DNA of 64,000 bases. It comes from Liolophura sinensis (taxonomy: Eukaryota; Mollusca; Polyplacophora; Chitonida; Chitonidae). The position numbers were made by a program, and so were the translations under genes. A model generated the notes under the pieces. It did not search any database and had not been told where the DNA came from. It saw only the letters and a program-made list of their open reading frames with translations. Shown piece after piece: positions 1 to 15,000 of the stretch. Location of the stretch: positions 9,491,501 through 9,555,500 of the forward strand of contig NC_088303.1 of assembly GCF_032854445.1 (NCBI RefSeq). The letters are read 5' to 3'. The first letter of the stretch is position 1. Each line of letters begins with the position of its first letter.

Positions 1-3000
1 TTTCACAAAAATTTCTATTCACAAAACAGATTTTTTTTTAAATACACCCTGGAAGCAATGAATATATGTATACAAAACATTGCTTGAAAAGTGTACTAGC
101 CATACCAGATTTTATCTTTGGAGATTAGCTTTATTTGGATTATCTAAGGTTGTAAGGTGTGTTGTGTTTACCTTCATGTTAGCCTCTGGTACCAGATAAT
201 CGCTGTATTGATCAACGATACACTGTGCCTTCTCTTTAAACTTCCTAATGACGTCATCACTCCACCATTCCTTAAGATCGCCATTTTTATCATACTGTCT
301 TCCTGTAAAATAAGGACTTGATAAAATACCGAGAATCATTCTGACAATTTTATTCCGGGCATGTAGACTGAACTGATCCTAGCTGCTACATACCGCAGAG
401 TTAAAAATGTCTACCAAAGCCTATCTTGAATAACACAGACCTGTTTAAATTAAATATCTTAATGTCAACATTAAGATATCGTTGTATACGTCTGGTTCAC
501 AGACTTCAGTTAGTATTTAGTACACAGTATTCTGAAACATATTAAATCCACTGAAGTTGATGCAGGTGCCGAAGTAGCATTATTGAAAATGAGTAGTTGG
601 CTAAGGCATATGTTGCAAGGGAGAAAAATATTACCCCTAGGTTAACGCTGGTCATCAGAGATATATGCTTTGAAATTACTGATTACCTTGGTCGTCGAAG
701 CCATGGGTGATTTCGTGTCCTATAACAAGTCCAATGCCACCATAGTTCATGGACCTGTGCAGTAAGGGTCAAGGTCACGTGTAATGCTAGAGTGGGTGCT
801 ATGCATTACATAGCGAACACAGTAAGCCTAATTTGTTTTCTTAATTGCATAAATTAGCCCTTTTAGATGAACTTTCTTAGATCACTTAGAAGTTTTCAGG
901 GGAATTGTTTTATTTTATTTTCTCCAGTTTTCACGATCACAAACCCTACCATACTTGATTCCAATCATCCAATTTCACAAGCACTAAACTGAACGAAAAT
1001 ACTAGATTTTCACACAAAATACATGAATAGGAATGAAAATTTTGCGTTGAATTTCAAATTTAATGAATGCCTTGGTCTTATGGAAATTGCAGTTCAGATA
1101 CCAAAACTTTAAAATTATATCCATGCAAGATTCTTCTACAAACTCCGAATCAGAACAGGAAACGATTTTTGTGGATATGAGCAAATCAGTTCCGTTACCA
1201 ATACAGATTAGATCTCATACGACTGCTGAGTACTCGAAAGTATTTCACTCATTGGTGCAGGAAACAGTGGAACTATCAGCTATGGCAGGTAATGGACTAC
1301 TTTATTTATTTATTTGATTGGTGTTTACGCCGCACTCAAGAATATTTCACTTATACGACGGCGGCCTGCATTATGGTGGGAGGGACCAGGCAGACCCCGG
1401 GGGAAACCCACGACCATCCGCAGCAAGACCTTCCCACGTGCGGCTGGAGAGGAAGACAGCATGAGGCAGACAATCGAAGAATTTTTTTTTACATGACACA
1501 CAGACATCATCCATAGTGCGAGATAAAAGTTTATGCCATACTGGTTGAACGCACGTTCATCGAACTTCATGTAACAACACATGAACTGCCGTGCTGACTG
1601 GGATTGATCCAGCACTTAAAGGGCGTATTCGAATCCACGTACTAGAACAAAGTTTCGTATGGCAAAGTGTAACAAGAGTTCACTGTTCGTGAACGAGGTT
1701 TTCATTTCCAATTTCTCCGGGGATGGAACGGGGTGTATAAACAACAATATTGAAATAAAACGCCCTCTGCGTTCTTGTTGCACCTCGTTCCAACCCCAGA
1801 GAAATGTGGAGTGAAAATCTTGTTCGCGGACATTGATCTCGTGTTACACTTTGCCATTCGAAACCTTGTTCTCGTATGGGATCAACACTCGAATACACCC
1901 AGCTGCTGTATTCGAATTCACGTAAGTGTTTAACCTGAGTGCGGTGTTCTCGTGTCAGCTGACAAGAGTATATAAGTGCAAAATGAGCACAGAGTTCGCT
2001 TTATTTCAGTATCGTTCATGTTACACCCTGTTCTTACCCTGGAGAAATGGGGAATGAAAAGTTCGCGAACAATGAACTCGTGCTTCACATTGGCATTCGA
2101 AACCTCGTTCTCGTGTGGGATCAACATGAGTGAAGGAATTCGAATACGTCCAGTGTGTCTGACGATTGATCAGGGATCTGATCAGGGATCTGCACCTTAT
2201 ACTGACTGATGAATAAGTTATAAGCTTACTTGGGATAGTTCTTGGAGAAAAATGGCGGTTGAAGAATAGCTGCCGGAAATGCTGCAACAATCCAGTTTTA
2301 AATAACTTATAAGCATGAAAACTGAGAAAACGTAGTTTATCAAACCCATCGCAGAAGTTCCATATTTAATTTTTGAGATAAAGTGTGTGAAAGTAATCAA
2401 ATGTATGTAGACTAAATTATCTGTTTTCATTGTTGTCTAGAAAAGTCTTAAATGACCGTTTGAATGAGTGTTATAAGTGCATTCACAGCCAAACAAGATT
2501 TTTACTTACTAATGTGGTTTTTGGTGGAACTGTAATACGCGTTTACTACAGCTGGCGATATTCCCCACCTGGAATTTAGAAACACTACACATTACATATT
2601 GGAAAAAGTATGGAAGTCGGATAAGGTCATGTGGTCTATCCCTTTAAAGAAAAGGATAAGGCCGAATAAACCAAAACCATAATCAAAAATTAATCTGCTA
2701 GTTGCATTGATGATAATAAGTAAGTACTGGTCTTGATTTAAACACAGATATTCAATTCACACATCAACTTGGCTACCTTGATACAAGCGAAAAACTCCTG
2801 ACTCCGTCTAAAACACCCATCATATCAAAACCAAATCATTTAAAAATCCCTACATTATCAAATAAATATCCGTTGATGTGATCACCTCAACGATGTTTTT
2901 CTTCAGTTTAATCCGGAGTCGAGACTTCTACTCTTTCCTCTGTCAAACGGAAGTAAACAGTCATTGGTATTACATGTCAAGTTGCTATCAAGAACCAGAA

Positions 3001-6000
3001 TTAAACAAAAGTCAAACATTTCCCAAATGTTACTCGTCTCAAGTGACCTTGTTCCAAATGTTATTCGTATTGGCGAGTTTGGCACCAACTGTACTTACTC
3101 GTCCTTCCTCACCGGAACTCTCAGCCGTTTAAATGATTCGACCGAGGCCCATTCTCCCGCCTTCAAGGTGTTCTCGAATAACTCTGTGGACAGGTAATCC
3201 ACCTAGCAGACAGTAAAACTATTGTTTACAAATATAGGATCGTCTCTAATTAAAAGTAACATTTCGTGCCTTGTAATTTAACATTTGTTATTACAATTCT
3301 GTTTTGGCGGATTTGTTATTATGTGGAAGAGAAATGTTTCATCCCATACGCCATACCACTGAGACAACAACAATATTGTACAACCGAATATTTCAGTGTT
3401 GACTGATTACAGGCATGTTAAACTGACCCAAAGCTTTCGTGGATGGCCATGTTCTTCCCTGAATAAACTTCTGTGGCATTCAGACTTCCTAAAAGTCTAA
3501 AAAAATTCCATGAAGAGAGAACCGCATGTGAGACACATGGTGGTAACTCCAGGTGTCCACTTGTGATCTGGTGTCACTGCTAAATAAACTTCTATAATTA
3601 CTAAAAATATGATTTTTTCATTGTGTACCTTTGGCTAAAACGTGAAGCTTATTAAAGCAATTAACCTACAAGCAGATGATAAGCATGTTCATGTGACTTT
3701 ATGTATTCGCTTTCTGTTTTCGTTCCCTGAACTATTCCAAATATGTACTGGATATTCTTTATAAACGGCCAAATAGCTAATAATATTCTACTTATTTAAT
3801 TAGACATAGCACATGTCATCCCAAAATGGCTTTTAGATACGAACTGGATTTTCAAAATAGCATGAGTGATGGAGAGGGCGACAAAATATTCCCAGTTTTT
3901 TTCTATCGAAAAATCTGGGAAAAATGATGGCTTCGAATTTTTATTTCTGTTGTATCAGCATTTAATTTATATACATGTATAAAAGCTTATCAAAAATTGG
4001 AGAACGACATGAAGAAAAACTGATTTGCTGCCAACATGTTTTAAAATGGCAGCTCTTGTTGTGGAGTTTACTCTTTCACAACAATGACTCGATAAATGAG
4101 TCATTACTTCTTAAATATAACTTTCAGTAGGTCAAGTCAGCAACAGGTTCTTTACGGAAGAGTCTCTTACATTTCTTTATACGTGGCGTCCAGAACGGTT
4201 TAGTGGAGATATGTTTCACAAGGGAGAGTTTCTTACATCTGTCAACGTCGCATCCAAAACGGTTTAGGGGGACATGCTCTACAAGGAAGTGTCTCTCACA
4301 TCTGTCAACGTCGCCTCCAGAACGGTTTAGTGGAGACATGTTTCACAAGGGAGAGTTTCTTACATATGTCTACGTCGCGTCCAGAACGGTTTAGTGGAGA
4401 CATGCTCTACAAGGAAGTGTCTCTCACATATGTCTACGTCGCCTCCAAACGGTTTAGTGGAGACATATTCCACAGGGAAAAGTCTCTTACATTTGTATCC
4501 GTCTCGTCCATATAGATTTAGTGGACACATGATCCACAAGGAAGAGTTTCTTACATTTGTATATGTTGCTTCCAGAACTGTGTTGTTCTTGACGTCATCA
4601 TCAGAGTAGCCGATGTTCTCGCCAATGGCTTCAGCCTGAAAACAAATTTAAAATGTTTTAGTGGGTATCGATTGGCTGCAATATTGTAGTGGCGTTAAGT
4701 CATAATCACTCATTTATAAAAAGGGTGAATATTTTATAATTTTCACAAATTTATTATCATCAGATAAATTTCAGAACAATATCCCATTGTGTGACATATG
4801 TTTCGCTTTCCTCCAGGTGATACGATATATTACCTTACAGTACTAATGTAATGTCCCAAATAGTAGCGTCAAATCTGCAACTAAATGTGCACTACATAAA
4901 GTCGGCCTCACGGGTCATAGGACTATATATACTGTTCTTTACAGAAGTACAGTCCTTTGTGAGAGCACTATGGATTGTACGACTAATAAATGCATTTTTG
5001 TTAGTAATTATCTTCCAGTCAGAATCACTTGTTACCTTTTCCTCTGCGACTTTGCGGGTTGGATTGTCCATCCAATCAATGTCCTCTAAGAGACCGTTGA
5101 ACGCTTTCCTGATGCTGGATATCATTTCCAAAGCCTTGAAACGAAACAAATGTTCACTGACAGATGTTGTCATTGGACATTTGAAAAACACAGAGTAATA
5201 GGTTCTGTGTTGTATTCTCTCATAATCTGTGGCTAACGGGGACTTTCAACAGGCACTAATGTACGATTTATCACGCTATTCTTTTTACCATTTGCCAAAC
5301 AACAAACAGATAAATTCATTTATGCTAATTACTAACATTTTTTCTAAAACAGTTTTTTTTTCTAAAACGATGATCTACATTACGATACCCATGGCTGACA
5401 AATTGCCTTACTTTTAGTGTTAATGGCGTAATTATATTGGTTTACATGTATATATCGGGTGGGCATGAAAAAATGGGCCGTACTTTGGACACTCAATATC
5501 TCCGAAATCCTCTTACGTCAGCTTCTAAAAATTTACATACTCAATTTATGTCCTAACTATACAGACCAGATTTCAAGTTCATCCTTTAGGATTTGTGTTC
5601 ATGGGACCAAAATCAAAATAGAGTCTAAAACGCATGTTCCGGACATTTCAAAATGTTCTACCTTGTTTTACGTGAAATTACGATCAATTCCTTGTCCACC
5701 GCATAGAAAACCATCTTGATTCAGCAAAACTTGTGCGTATCTGGCAGAAGGGTTTCTCTGACATTAGAGCCAGACAATTTTTCCAGACGACAATTGATTG
5801 ACGCGTGTCACACAGGTGCAGCGCGCACTCTACTCATGACACCTGACAGGTGATGCAATGTGGTTCACCAAAACGTGTGTTTTTGAGGTTATGTTTTCAT
5901 TTTATACCTGTGTACAGACTACTTAAGCTATGACCTTGACAGTTGGTCAGTATATTAACAAGATCATGCGATGTGAATGTCTAAAGTTTGAAAGGGTTTA

Positions 6001-9000
6001 AACTAAGGATAATGGCGCAATGCAGCATCAAAGTACGGCCCATTTCTTTATGCCCAGCCGATATATTACCGTAACCAAAGCCGTTCACACACCACGTCCT
6101 TACCGTACGCAGTTAGAGTTCCTATTAAACGTTCAGCATATGTTTTACACATACTGTGTTAATGTTTTGATGTTTTGATAGTAAATATTCCACATCTATA
6201 AGTTGAACTAAGTAAACATCTACATGTTCAGGTAAGGGCATATCCCACTCTCCACCCAGATAGCTGAACGTTTACATTTGGCCATGCAATGCGCTTTGTT
6301 TTGGTTTGTTTTGTTTTTTTTGTTTGTTTTGTTTTTGTTGCTGTTGTTGTTGTTATTTGGGGGGGGGGGTTGTTTTGTTGTTGTTATTTTTTTTTATTTT
6401 GGAATAATGTATTTTAATTCTCTGCAGCGTGTATTAATGAAGGGTACAAATCTAGGCTGCTTTTTTTAGTATATCTTTCAGCAAAGGTTTTCTAATGACC
6501 GGTAAAAGTTTACTTAAATAAATGTTAACCTTTACATGACAAAGGTAAACGTCCACTTTTATGTGAAGTGAAACTTTTTTCAGTAAACATTTCCAGGAAA
6601 AGGTAACAGTGTTTATATTTCATGGCTCTTAATTCATAATGGTTTGACTGTCAGTTTAGTCACCATGCAATGCACTTTACCCCTTTGACACTTGCCTTTG
6701 ACACTCAGTCTCAATCCTCCATGGCGGACAATACCCATGGACTACAATTGATTCATTTATTTGATTGGTGTTTTACGCCGTACTCAACAATATTTCACTA
6801 TACGACGGCGGCCAGTATTATGATGGCAGGAAGCCAGGCAGAGCCCGGGGTAAACCCACGACCATCCACAGCTAGCTGAAAGACCTTCCCACGTACATGT
6901 ACGACCGGAGAGGAAGCCAGCGGCCACATTGAGGAGAGGCACTTGGGTCATTGCGCTAGTGACACGTTAACCACCTCGGACACGGAGGCCCCGTCCAATG
7001 CCCATGACTTACAATGCCCATGACTTACAATATCACATGACTTACAATATCCTTTACTCTGAGTTTCAGTCTCCCGTACTCTGAGTTTCAATCTCTCATG
7101 ACTTACAATAGCCTTTACTTCGAGTTTCAAACTCTCATGACCTACAATAGCCTTTACTTCGAGTTTCAAACTCTCATGACTTACAATAGCCTTTAATCTG
7201 AGTTCCAAACTCTCATGACTTACAATAGCCTTTAGTCTGAGTTTCAAATTCTCATGACTTACAATAGCCTTTAATCTGAGTTTCAAACTCTCATGACTTA
7301 CAATAGCCTTTACTTCGAGTTTCAAACTCTCATGACTTACAATAGCCTTTAATCTGAGTTTCAAACTCTCATGACTTACAATAGCCTTTACTCTGAGTTT
7401 CAAATTCTCATGACTTACAATAGCCTTTACTCTGAGTTTCAATGTCCTACCGCTTACAATGTCTTTGGCTGACTCGTCAAACACTTCATCCACGAACATT
7501 CTTCCCACGGCGTCCCCCAGGACGTCTCGGGTTATCGCCACACAAGTTCTCCATCTGGCACGAGCGGCTTGAGTTCCGAACACGGCCTGCCAACACAAAA
7601 CACACAACTCAAAAGAAACAGCAATTTTTAATGTACAAATTTGAAAAGAAAAACAAACTTTAATTTATCGATTTAAAGACACTATATAGGTCTTGATGAC
7701 CACCAAAATCCAGACACTGAAGGTCATTTTTGGTCGACCAGTTAAAATAGCAATATAAACTAACCTTTTGGTAATCAGTTTCCAGGTCGCGAATGTTTGC
7801 AGGAAGTGCTTTGGCCAGATCCACTAGGATGTACGTTATGATGTAATTGGCTATTGTTCTGAAAGAAGTACAGTAGTGAGACAGTTTGATTAATTTGATT
7901 CATTTTATTGGTGCTTTATGCCATACTCAAGAATGAAAGACAATTCGAAGATTAGGCAAAATGCGTACAGGAGAGAGTGAGATTGAGTGATTCAGTGATT
8001 AATTTCCTTCGCTGTTTGTTTGAGTGAATGATTCTTTAAATCGCCGGGTGATTGGTTCGGGAAATCATTGAAAGATGAGTTGGCTAATATGAATGCATGA
8101 GAAGGAACTTACTCATTGGGTGCCTGTTCAAGTATATCCATAAGCCTTGTCAAGTAAGAAGGAGATCTGACAACCACTGGTTCGTCATGTCCTACAGCAA
8201 TACCTCCAATCTCCAATACGCCTTTTATATAGCGTGGCCAGTCGAACTGCTCGCAGCCACAAAATAAACAAAAACTATCAAGTGTTGTGAAAATAGGACT
8301 ACATAGGATCACTCAATACACATTTAAATCCAAACTGTTTTGGATGTAGTCTACTACCTCTCTGACTTTGCATGGACCTCTCCGATGTCATCAGCTAAGT
8401 TAGCAGGGAATAAGCCTACACGGCACTTAACCCAGCCACATAAAAGGTTTTCAGAGCATTTCGGATATATTTTTATCGTCAAGTGTCGAAATATGGAAAT
8501 ATTTCATACTTTCTGTATCTTAGTGATATTATCACTGTATCTCAGTACGATAAAAACATATCCGTATAATTATTTATATCTATTTATAAGTTTATGCTTA
8601 CTGGGGAGAAAATCTCAATGGGGCATATTAATGACTTTTGATATTAAGTACCAATCCGTAACAAAGATGCTAAACTTTGATATTAAGTATCAATCCGTAA
8701 CAGAAGACCTAAGCTGTGATACAAGTACCAATTTGCAACAGAGAAGATGTAAAATGATTTAAGTACCAATCTGAAACAAAAGACCTAAACTATGATATTA
8801 GAATCAATCCGTGACAGAAGACCTAAACTATGCTATAAGTACCAATCTGTTACAGAAGACCTAAACTTTGATATAAATACTAATCTATACCAGAAGACCT
8901 AACCTATGATATAAGTATCAACCTGTAACAGAAGACCTTAGCTTTGATATAGGTACCAATCTGTAAACCCGAAACAGAAATCCTAACAAATCTGTAACAA

Positions 9001-12000
9001 AGATTCCAAACGTTCCCACCTTAGCACTGACATTTGTGGCCAGGTCTGCCACGGTCATCCTGTTGTACAGCTTCGTGGAGTCTCGTCTGTCTTCACTTGG
9101 CACCGTCGCCTGGACAGAAGGCCACTTATCAATTATGTCTAATACACAAAACACTCTGTCCAAAGTGACAGCTTAGACTAGCTATGATATCATGTTTCTT
9201 ACAATGAAGTTGAAATAAACCGTCCTCTAAACTGAGGAAGTGAGCTAGCTGTGTGTTGAAGGGGAATTTATATATAAATATCTCTACTTATTTATTTTCT
9301 GAAAAAGAATTAAATGATTTTCACCGATTGTATTCCAAAGTTAATTTAATCTACGAAATCCATGCGGTAGCTTAAGAAGTTTCTTCAGAACTAGAGCCGG
9401 GTTTCAGCAAACTTGTTAAGTTCAATAAAATTGCTTAAATCGTTACCTTAAAGGGGGTGGGGGTGGGGGCTAGTTAGCGCAAAGGAATAAATTTCTTACG
9501 CATAGTGAGATTATGCTTCAAGTTTCTTGAAACCAGACACAGGCTAAAAAGGTATCTGAATTAACTTTGACGACATACTTGAGCAACTTGTTGTTCGAAG
9601 ATGACCAACTCCTCGACGGCCTTGTCCACCCCCTGGGCCCCTAATGCCTCTGCTAGCCCCAGGATGTAGGTTCTCAGGGCAGGAAGGGCCGTGTCATATA
9701 CGCTCTCGTTGTAATAATCCCTGCCTGGCATGATCAGTGATGGCTGGTCCAGCTGCACACATAGCAGGTGAAGGACTGAGTGGTTGGGTCCATCAGCGGA
9801 TGGATTCATAACTCAGACAAATCAGAAAAATCAGACAGAACACATAAATGAATCACTTATTGAATGTATTTCATAACAATTGCCTTAGTGATTGACGTAT
9901 TGGTTTGCTTGAAGCAAGTCACTGTATGGTTTAAAGCAAGTCACATTTCAGCAAGTCACATTTAAGCAAGTCACTGTATGGTTTGAAGCAAGTCATATTT
10001 AATAAGTCACATTGAAGCAAGTCACTGTATGGTTTGAAGCATGTCATATTTAAGCAAGTCGCATTTAAGCAAGTCGCTTTATGGTTTATTCATTGAATAA
10101 TGAATTTTCTTATAATATGATGGTGTTTCCAAATGATATATGTGCGTGTGTGTGTGATCGAAGCTATTGGTCATACATCAAAAATGACGTCACACATAAT
10201 GCTCACGTAAATGATCCTGGCGGAGGAGTTCTTAGCATCGGTCGACGCATAAATCTCTATCAAAGGGCGATAAGCGTGTCTGGTCGCGTTTATCAGCAAC
10301 TGGATTAAGTCGAAGGAAGAGTTATCCCAGGTTGAGGAGTTGAGCAGCGGCCAGGGTCCTGTCGTACTGTACAGGAAGTCTAGTGGTGCGTGATGGCGTT
10401 CTTCTATGAGAGCTAAACAAATACCGCGATTTCCCATGAGAATAAATGATTGCTCTTCCTATGATACAACAAACTACTATTTACACCTTGTGCATCCAGC
10501 TGAATACAACATAGTTACTTTATGGAAACAAGAATCACAGTTCTAGGTTGGTTGAATATTTCGGTCAATGTCTCATCAGCAGTGACTAACTATATTACCA
10601 CTTTTGGTGACGTAATCGATTCAAATTAGCCTATGACTGGCTACCTCTGCCCATCCAAAGTAACTGGGATAAGTTTGAGTCTGATTTTTACAGGAACGCT
10701 ACCGTGAGATAACTGAATGTCAATACCAATTGAAACGTAGTGAGATAACTGTATGTCATTACCGATTCAAATGTAGTGAGATAACTGTACGTCATTACCG
10801 AATCAAATGTAGTGAGATAAGTGTATGTCATTACCGATTGAAATGTAGTTAGATAACTGTATGTAATTACCGATTGAAATGTAGTGAGATAACTGTATGT
10901 CATTACCGATTCAAATGTAGTGAGATAACTGTACGTCATTACCGATTTAAATGTAGTGAGAGATAACTGTATGTCATTGCTGATTCAAATGTAGTGAGAT
11001 AACTGTATATCATTATCGATTGAAATGCATCATGTAGGCCTAAGTATTAAAGCTGAGATGCCTAATTACAGCTTATTTTACAATGGAATATTCTATTTCC
11101 GCTCGATGCTGAATTAAACACAGTTATATAAAACAAACTTTGATTAGGCTCTTTTCATATCTACAGATGGGCCAAATGTTTCCCCACTAGGAACTTGTAT
11201 ATACACATGAACTGTGCCATGCCGTCTTTACTCACACACATTGATGCACGAGTCATACAATCGCTTTGCCTTGAGAGTTGCGTTAATGTCCTTCTCATCA
11301 GCCGGTCGTTCCAGTAGGTCTACAAATAATAACGACACTTGAACAAGTCACAAAGCTTATACGTTCAAACCAAAGATACCCGTAGAAAATAATCATACAT
11401 GAATGTAACAGTCATTTGTGAAACATATACAAACATAATAATTAAACCTAAATATACGAGCATCGCACTGTCATGGCACCGTCATGGCAACGTCGCAGCT
11501 GTATTGTGTAATTAACTTTTCATTAAATCCTCATCATCCATGTATTAAATTATCATTATCTATATATCAGATCACGCTTACAGGTGTATTAGATCCTCAT
11601 TATCTTTCTATTGGATCCTCATTATCATCCTATTAAATCCTTATTATCAGCCTATTAAATATTGCTTATAGAGCGATTAGATCCGTATTATCTAATATTG
11701 ATTAGATCATTTTCGTTGCCTTGTGCTCATGATAGTCCTGCGTTACCGTGGGACAAGCATCTTGATAATCTTACATTGCTGTGAAACAACAGTATAGATA
11801 ATCCTGCACTGCCGTGGGACAACCATGTCCATATTCATGCCATGCCATAAGACAACCATATCCATAATACTGCACTGCCGTGGGACAACCGTATCCATAA
11901 TTCTGCATTGCCGTGGGGCAACCATATCGATAATTCTGCATTCCAGTGGGACAACAATATCCATGATTCTGCATTCCCTTGGGACAACCGTATCCATAAT

Positions 12001-15000
12001 CCTGCATTGTCGTGCGACAACCACATCCATAATTCTGAAACCCCAACCGCTCACTCCATAATCCTGCATTGCCATAGGACAGCAATATCCATAATCCTGC
12101 ACTGCCGTTGGACAACCATATCGATAATCCTGCACGGCCGCGGGACAACCATATCGATAATCCTGCATTGTCGTGGGACAACCATGTCGATAATTCTGCA
12201 TTAGCGTGGGAAAACAATATTGATAATCATGCACTGCTGTGGAATAACAATATCCATAATCATGCACCACCGTGGGACAACCATATCGATAATCCCGCAC
12301 TGCCGTATGACAACCATATCGATAAGCATGCACTGCCTTGGGACAACCATATTCATAAGCATGCACTGCCGTGCGAGAACCATGCCCATGATCCAGCATA
12401 GCTGTGGGAGAACCATATCCATAATCATTCACAATCATGCATAATCATGTATGCCGTAGGACAACGGTATCCATGATCATGCACTCCAGTGGAACAGCTA
12501 TATCCATAATCATACACTGCCGTAGGACAACCATATCCATAACCATGCACTGCAGTGGGACAACCGTACCCATAATCCTGCATTGGCATTGGACAACCAT
12601 GTCAAAAAGTCTGCATTCCCGTGGGATAACCAAATCCATAATTCTGCATTCCCGTGGGACAACCATATCGATAATCCTGCATTGCTACAGGACAACTATA
12701 TCTATAATCCTGCATTGTCGTGCAACAACCATATCCATAATTCTAAAACCCCAACCGCTCACTCCATAATTCTGCATTGCCGTGCGACAACCATATCGAT
12801 AATCCTGCATTGCCGTGCGACAACCATACCGCACATACTTGTGGTAATATCTACTACGTATTCAGGATCCTGTAAATTTACTGTACGGATGTAAAACACC
12901 AATTACATAAATAAATAAATGAACTATACAAGCATCCTGCTTACTTCAGACGCTTCCATAGATATTCTTCCAATAACATACACATATAAGACTGGTTATC
13001 AATAGATTTCTTGTCTTCCTAGACTTGTCCTTCAAAAAATAAAGTATTTGCAAGCCAATGGAAGACTTAATGCTGGAAGCATTTTTTAGTCATTGAATGT
13101 TTTCTCCTTGGGACTGACACGGATATATACCGATATCTAGTTCTTGCACTGAGCTCAGTGACTGAACATATTTGTACTAGAGTTGTGGGAAACTTTTCCC
13201 TCTCTACAAAATAAACATTAAAGCTTAGAAATGTGTACACGAACGGTACTTCACACTGACAGTTTGTGTTTGATCTGTATAAAGACAAGTGGGAAAAACG
13301 ACGTTGTGCAGGTTACAATAACCTCCAGCTTAAAATGATAGCATGGCCATCTTGTTTGGCGCGTTTGGTGATCGAAACTTTAGAAGCACTGGAATGTCGA
13401 ACAGGTGAGTTTGGCACGAAAGGGACAACGCCGGGATGTGGAAACGGCCCCGTGTGTACAGTGATCAATAAATTGCTATGACAAACTAGACTTCAGTTAA
13501 CCCACGTCGATCTGACAGGGGATCTTGGAGATCCTCCTACCTCACGCCCACCTCACATGTGTATGATATATATAGGTTTGTATGATATATGTGTGTGTGA
13601 GCGTATATGTATGTGCGTATGTATACTTGGGGTTTTACGTCGTACTTAACAACTTTTCCGTTATATGACAACGAGGGGTTATGGTAGTTCCAAGATGTAA
13701 CAGCAGTCGCACGTTGTAATAGAATAATATATATCATTTATACCAAACTGCAAATCCCGTGAAGTACAGCGCAACGTTTTTGGATGCGTTACTTAAACGC
13801 GACGTGAAACTTGTGCCACATTAAAGAGAAACTTTCAAATGTGTAAGTCAAGTACTATTTACCTTTGAGAATGACCTCCACCTCGTCCCGAAGAACCCCA
13901 AAGGTATCAATACTCGAACGGTCCTCGGGAATGGGGTGTTTTTTGATCCAGTTGCCACAGGAGTATTTAAAAAAGTTATCACAGGGATGTACCGAAGTAT
14001 CGATGTATTCATTGACACGTGCAGCTGAGGACAGAAAATAAATACACCTCATAATGAAAAGAAAATAATAATAAATACCGAATACCACTAAAATTTATGT
14101 GAAAAGCTGTGTGATATGGTGAGAAATTATAAAGAATGCTAAGATTTTTGTCATTTGTCTCAGTTTCAAGGTGAAAATATAGTGGATGCGGTTGCTGCAT
14201 TAATAATATAGAAATAACAACATAAACTAACACAGATTTATTAACAGTATTATGAACCTTTCAGAAATTGAGTGTCCAAATGGTTATTTTGTCAACCATG
14301 GTAAACCCTATAAAGTGAATGATGCCACAATAGAATCTAATGTGGGGTCTACCGTCATCGAGCTGAAGCTGTTCAGTGATGTTTTTAACGACCTGTGTGA
14401 GGCAAACTAGAAAGGTTAAGTTACCTGCGGCCACACATCCAGGCGTCACACAGATACTGTCATCCTCAACAACTGCCGGTGTGGTCGGAGCATGCGTGGC
14501 GGCCACCGTAGATTCTTCCGCCTCTTCTGAACAAGAGAGAGCCAATTTTATGGAAATTGTACTGTGTGTGCTTCATTTATGCATTTCAGTGAGCTGCATA
14601 TTTCAAGGTGCAAGAACCTTTGTTTCAAATGGGCTACAACTAACAGGGAATTATAATGTCAGAAATATTATGGTCAACTTCATGAGTTTTGAAATTCTTA
14701 ATACTTCTGCTTCATTTGTTAGGCGTCATGCCTAATGGGAAAAGGTTGGTTGTATCGCAATACTCTGGCTTGGCAGCATGTCTGGTGCTTTTGTAGATGC
14801 TATAAAGGCGTCGCCTTTGGAATAGTTACTCGTCGTATAATGTTAGCCAAAAAGCCAATCAGCCAGGCAAACAGCCAACCAGCCAACTAAACAGCCAACC
14901 AGCCAACCAAACAGCCAACCAAACAACCAACCAGCCAACCAGCCAGCCAACCAAACAATCAACTAAACAGCGAAACAACCAAATTTTCAGCCATTCAACT

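Noticed and set aside
2964-3197. Plus-strand 77-codon ORF with a donor-like end
   Set aside because: It is the antisense of M13 exon 14 (3099-3181), which fits phase and family blocks.
6948-7607. 219-codon minus-strand ORF with repeated 13-residue units
   Set aside because: Only 7458-7586 is an exon; the rest is the splice-donor minisatellite, open because the unit is 39 bp.
10690-11025. CRISPR-like regular 36-bp repeat
   Set aside because: No unique spacers; contiguous minisatellite in an animal intron.
11743-12438. 231-codon ORF and several overlapping ones on both strands
   Set aside because: Product of a 33-bp tandem array in an intron; every frame without a stop in the unit looks open.
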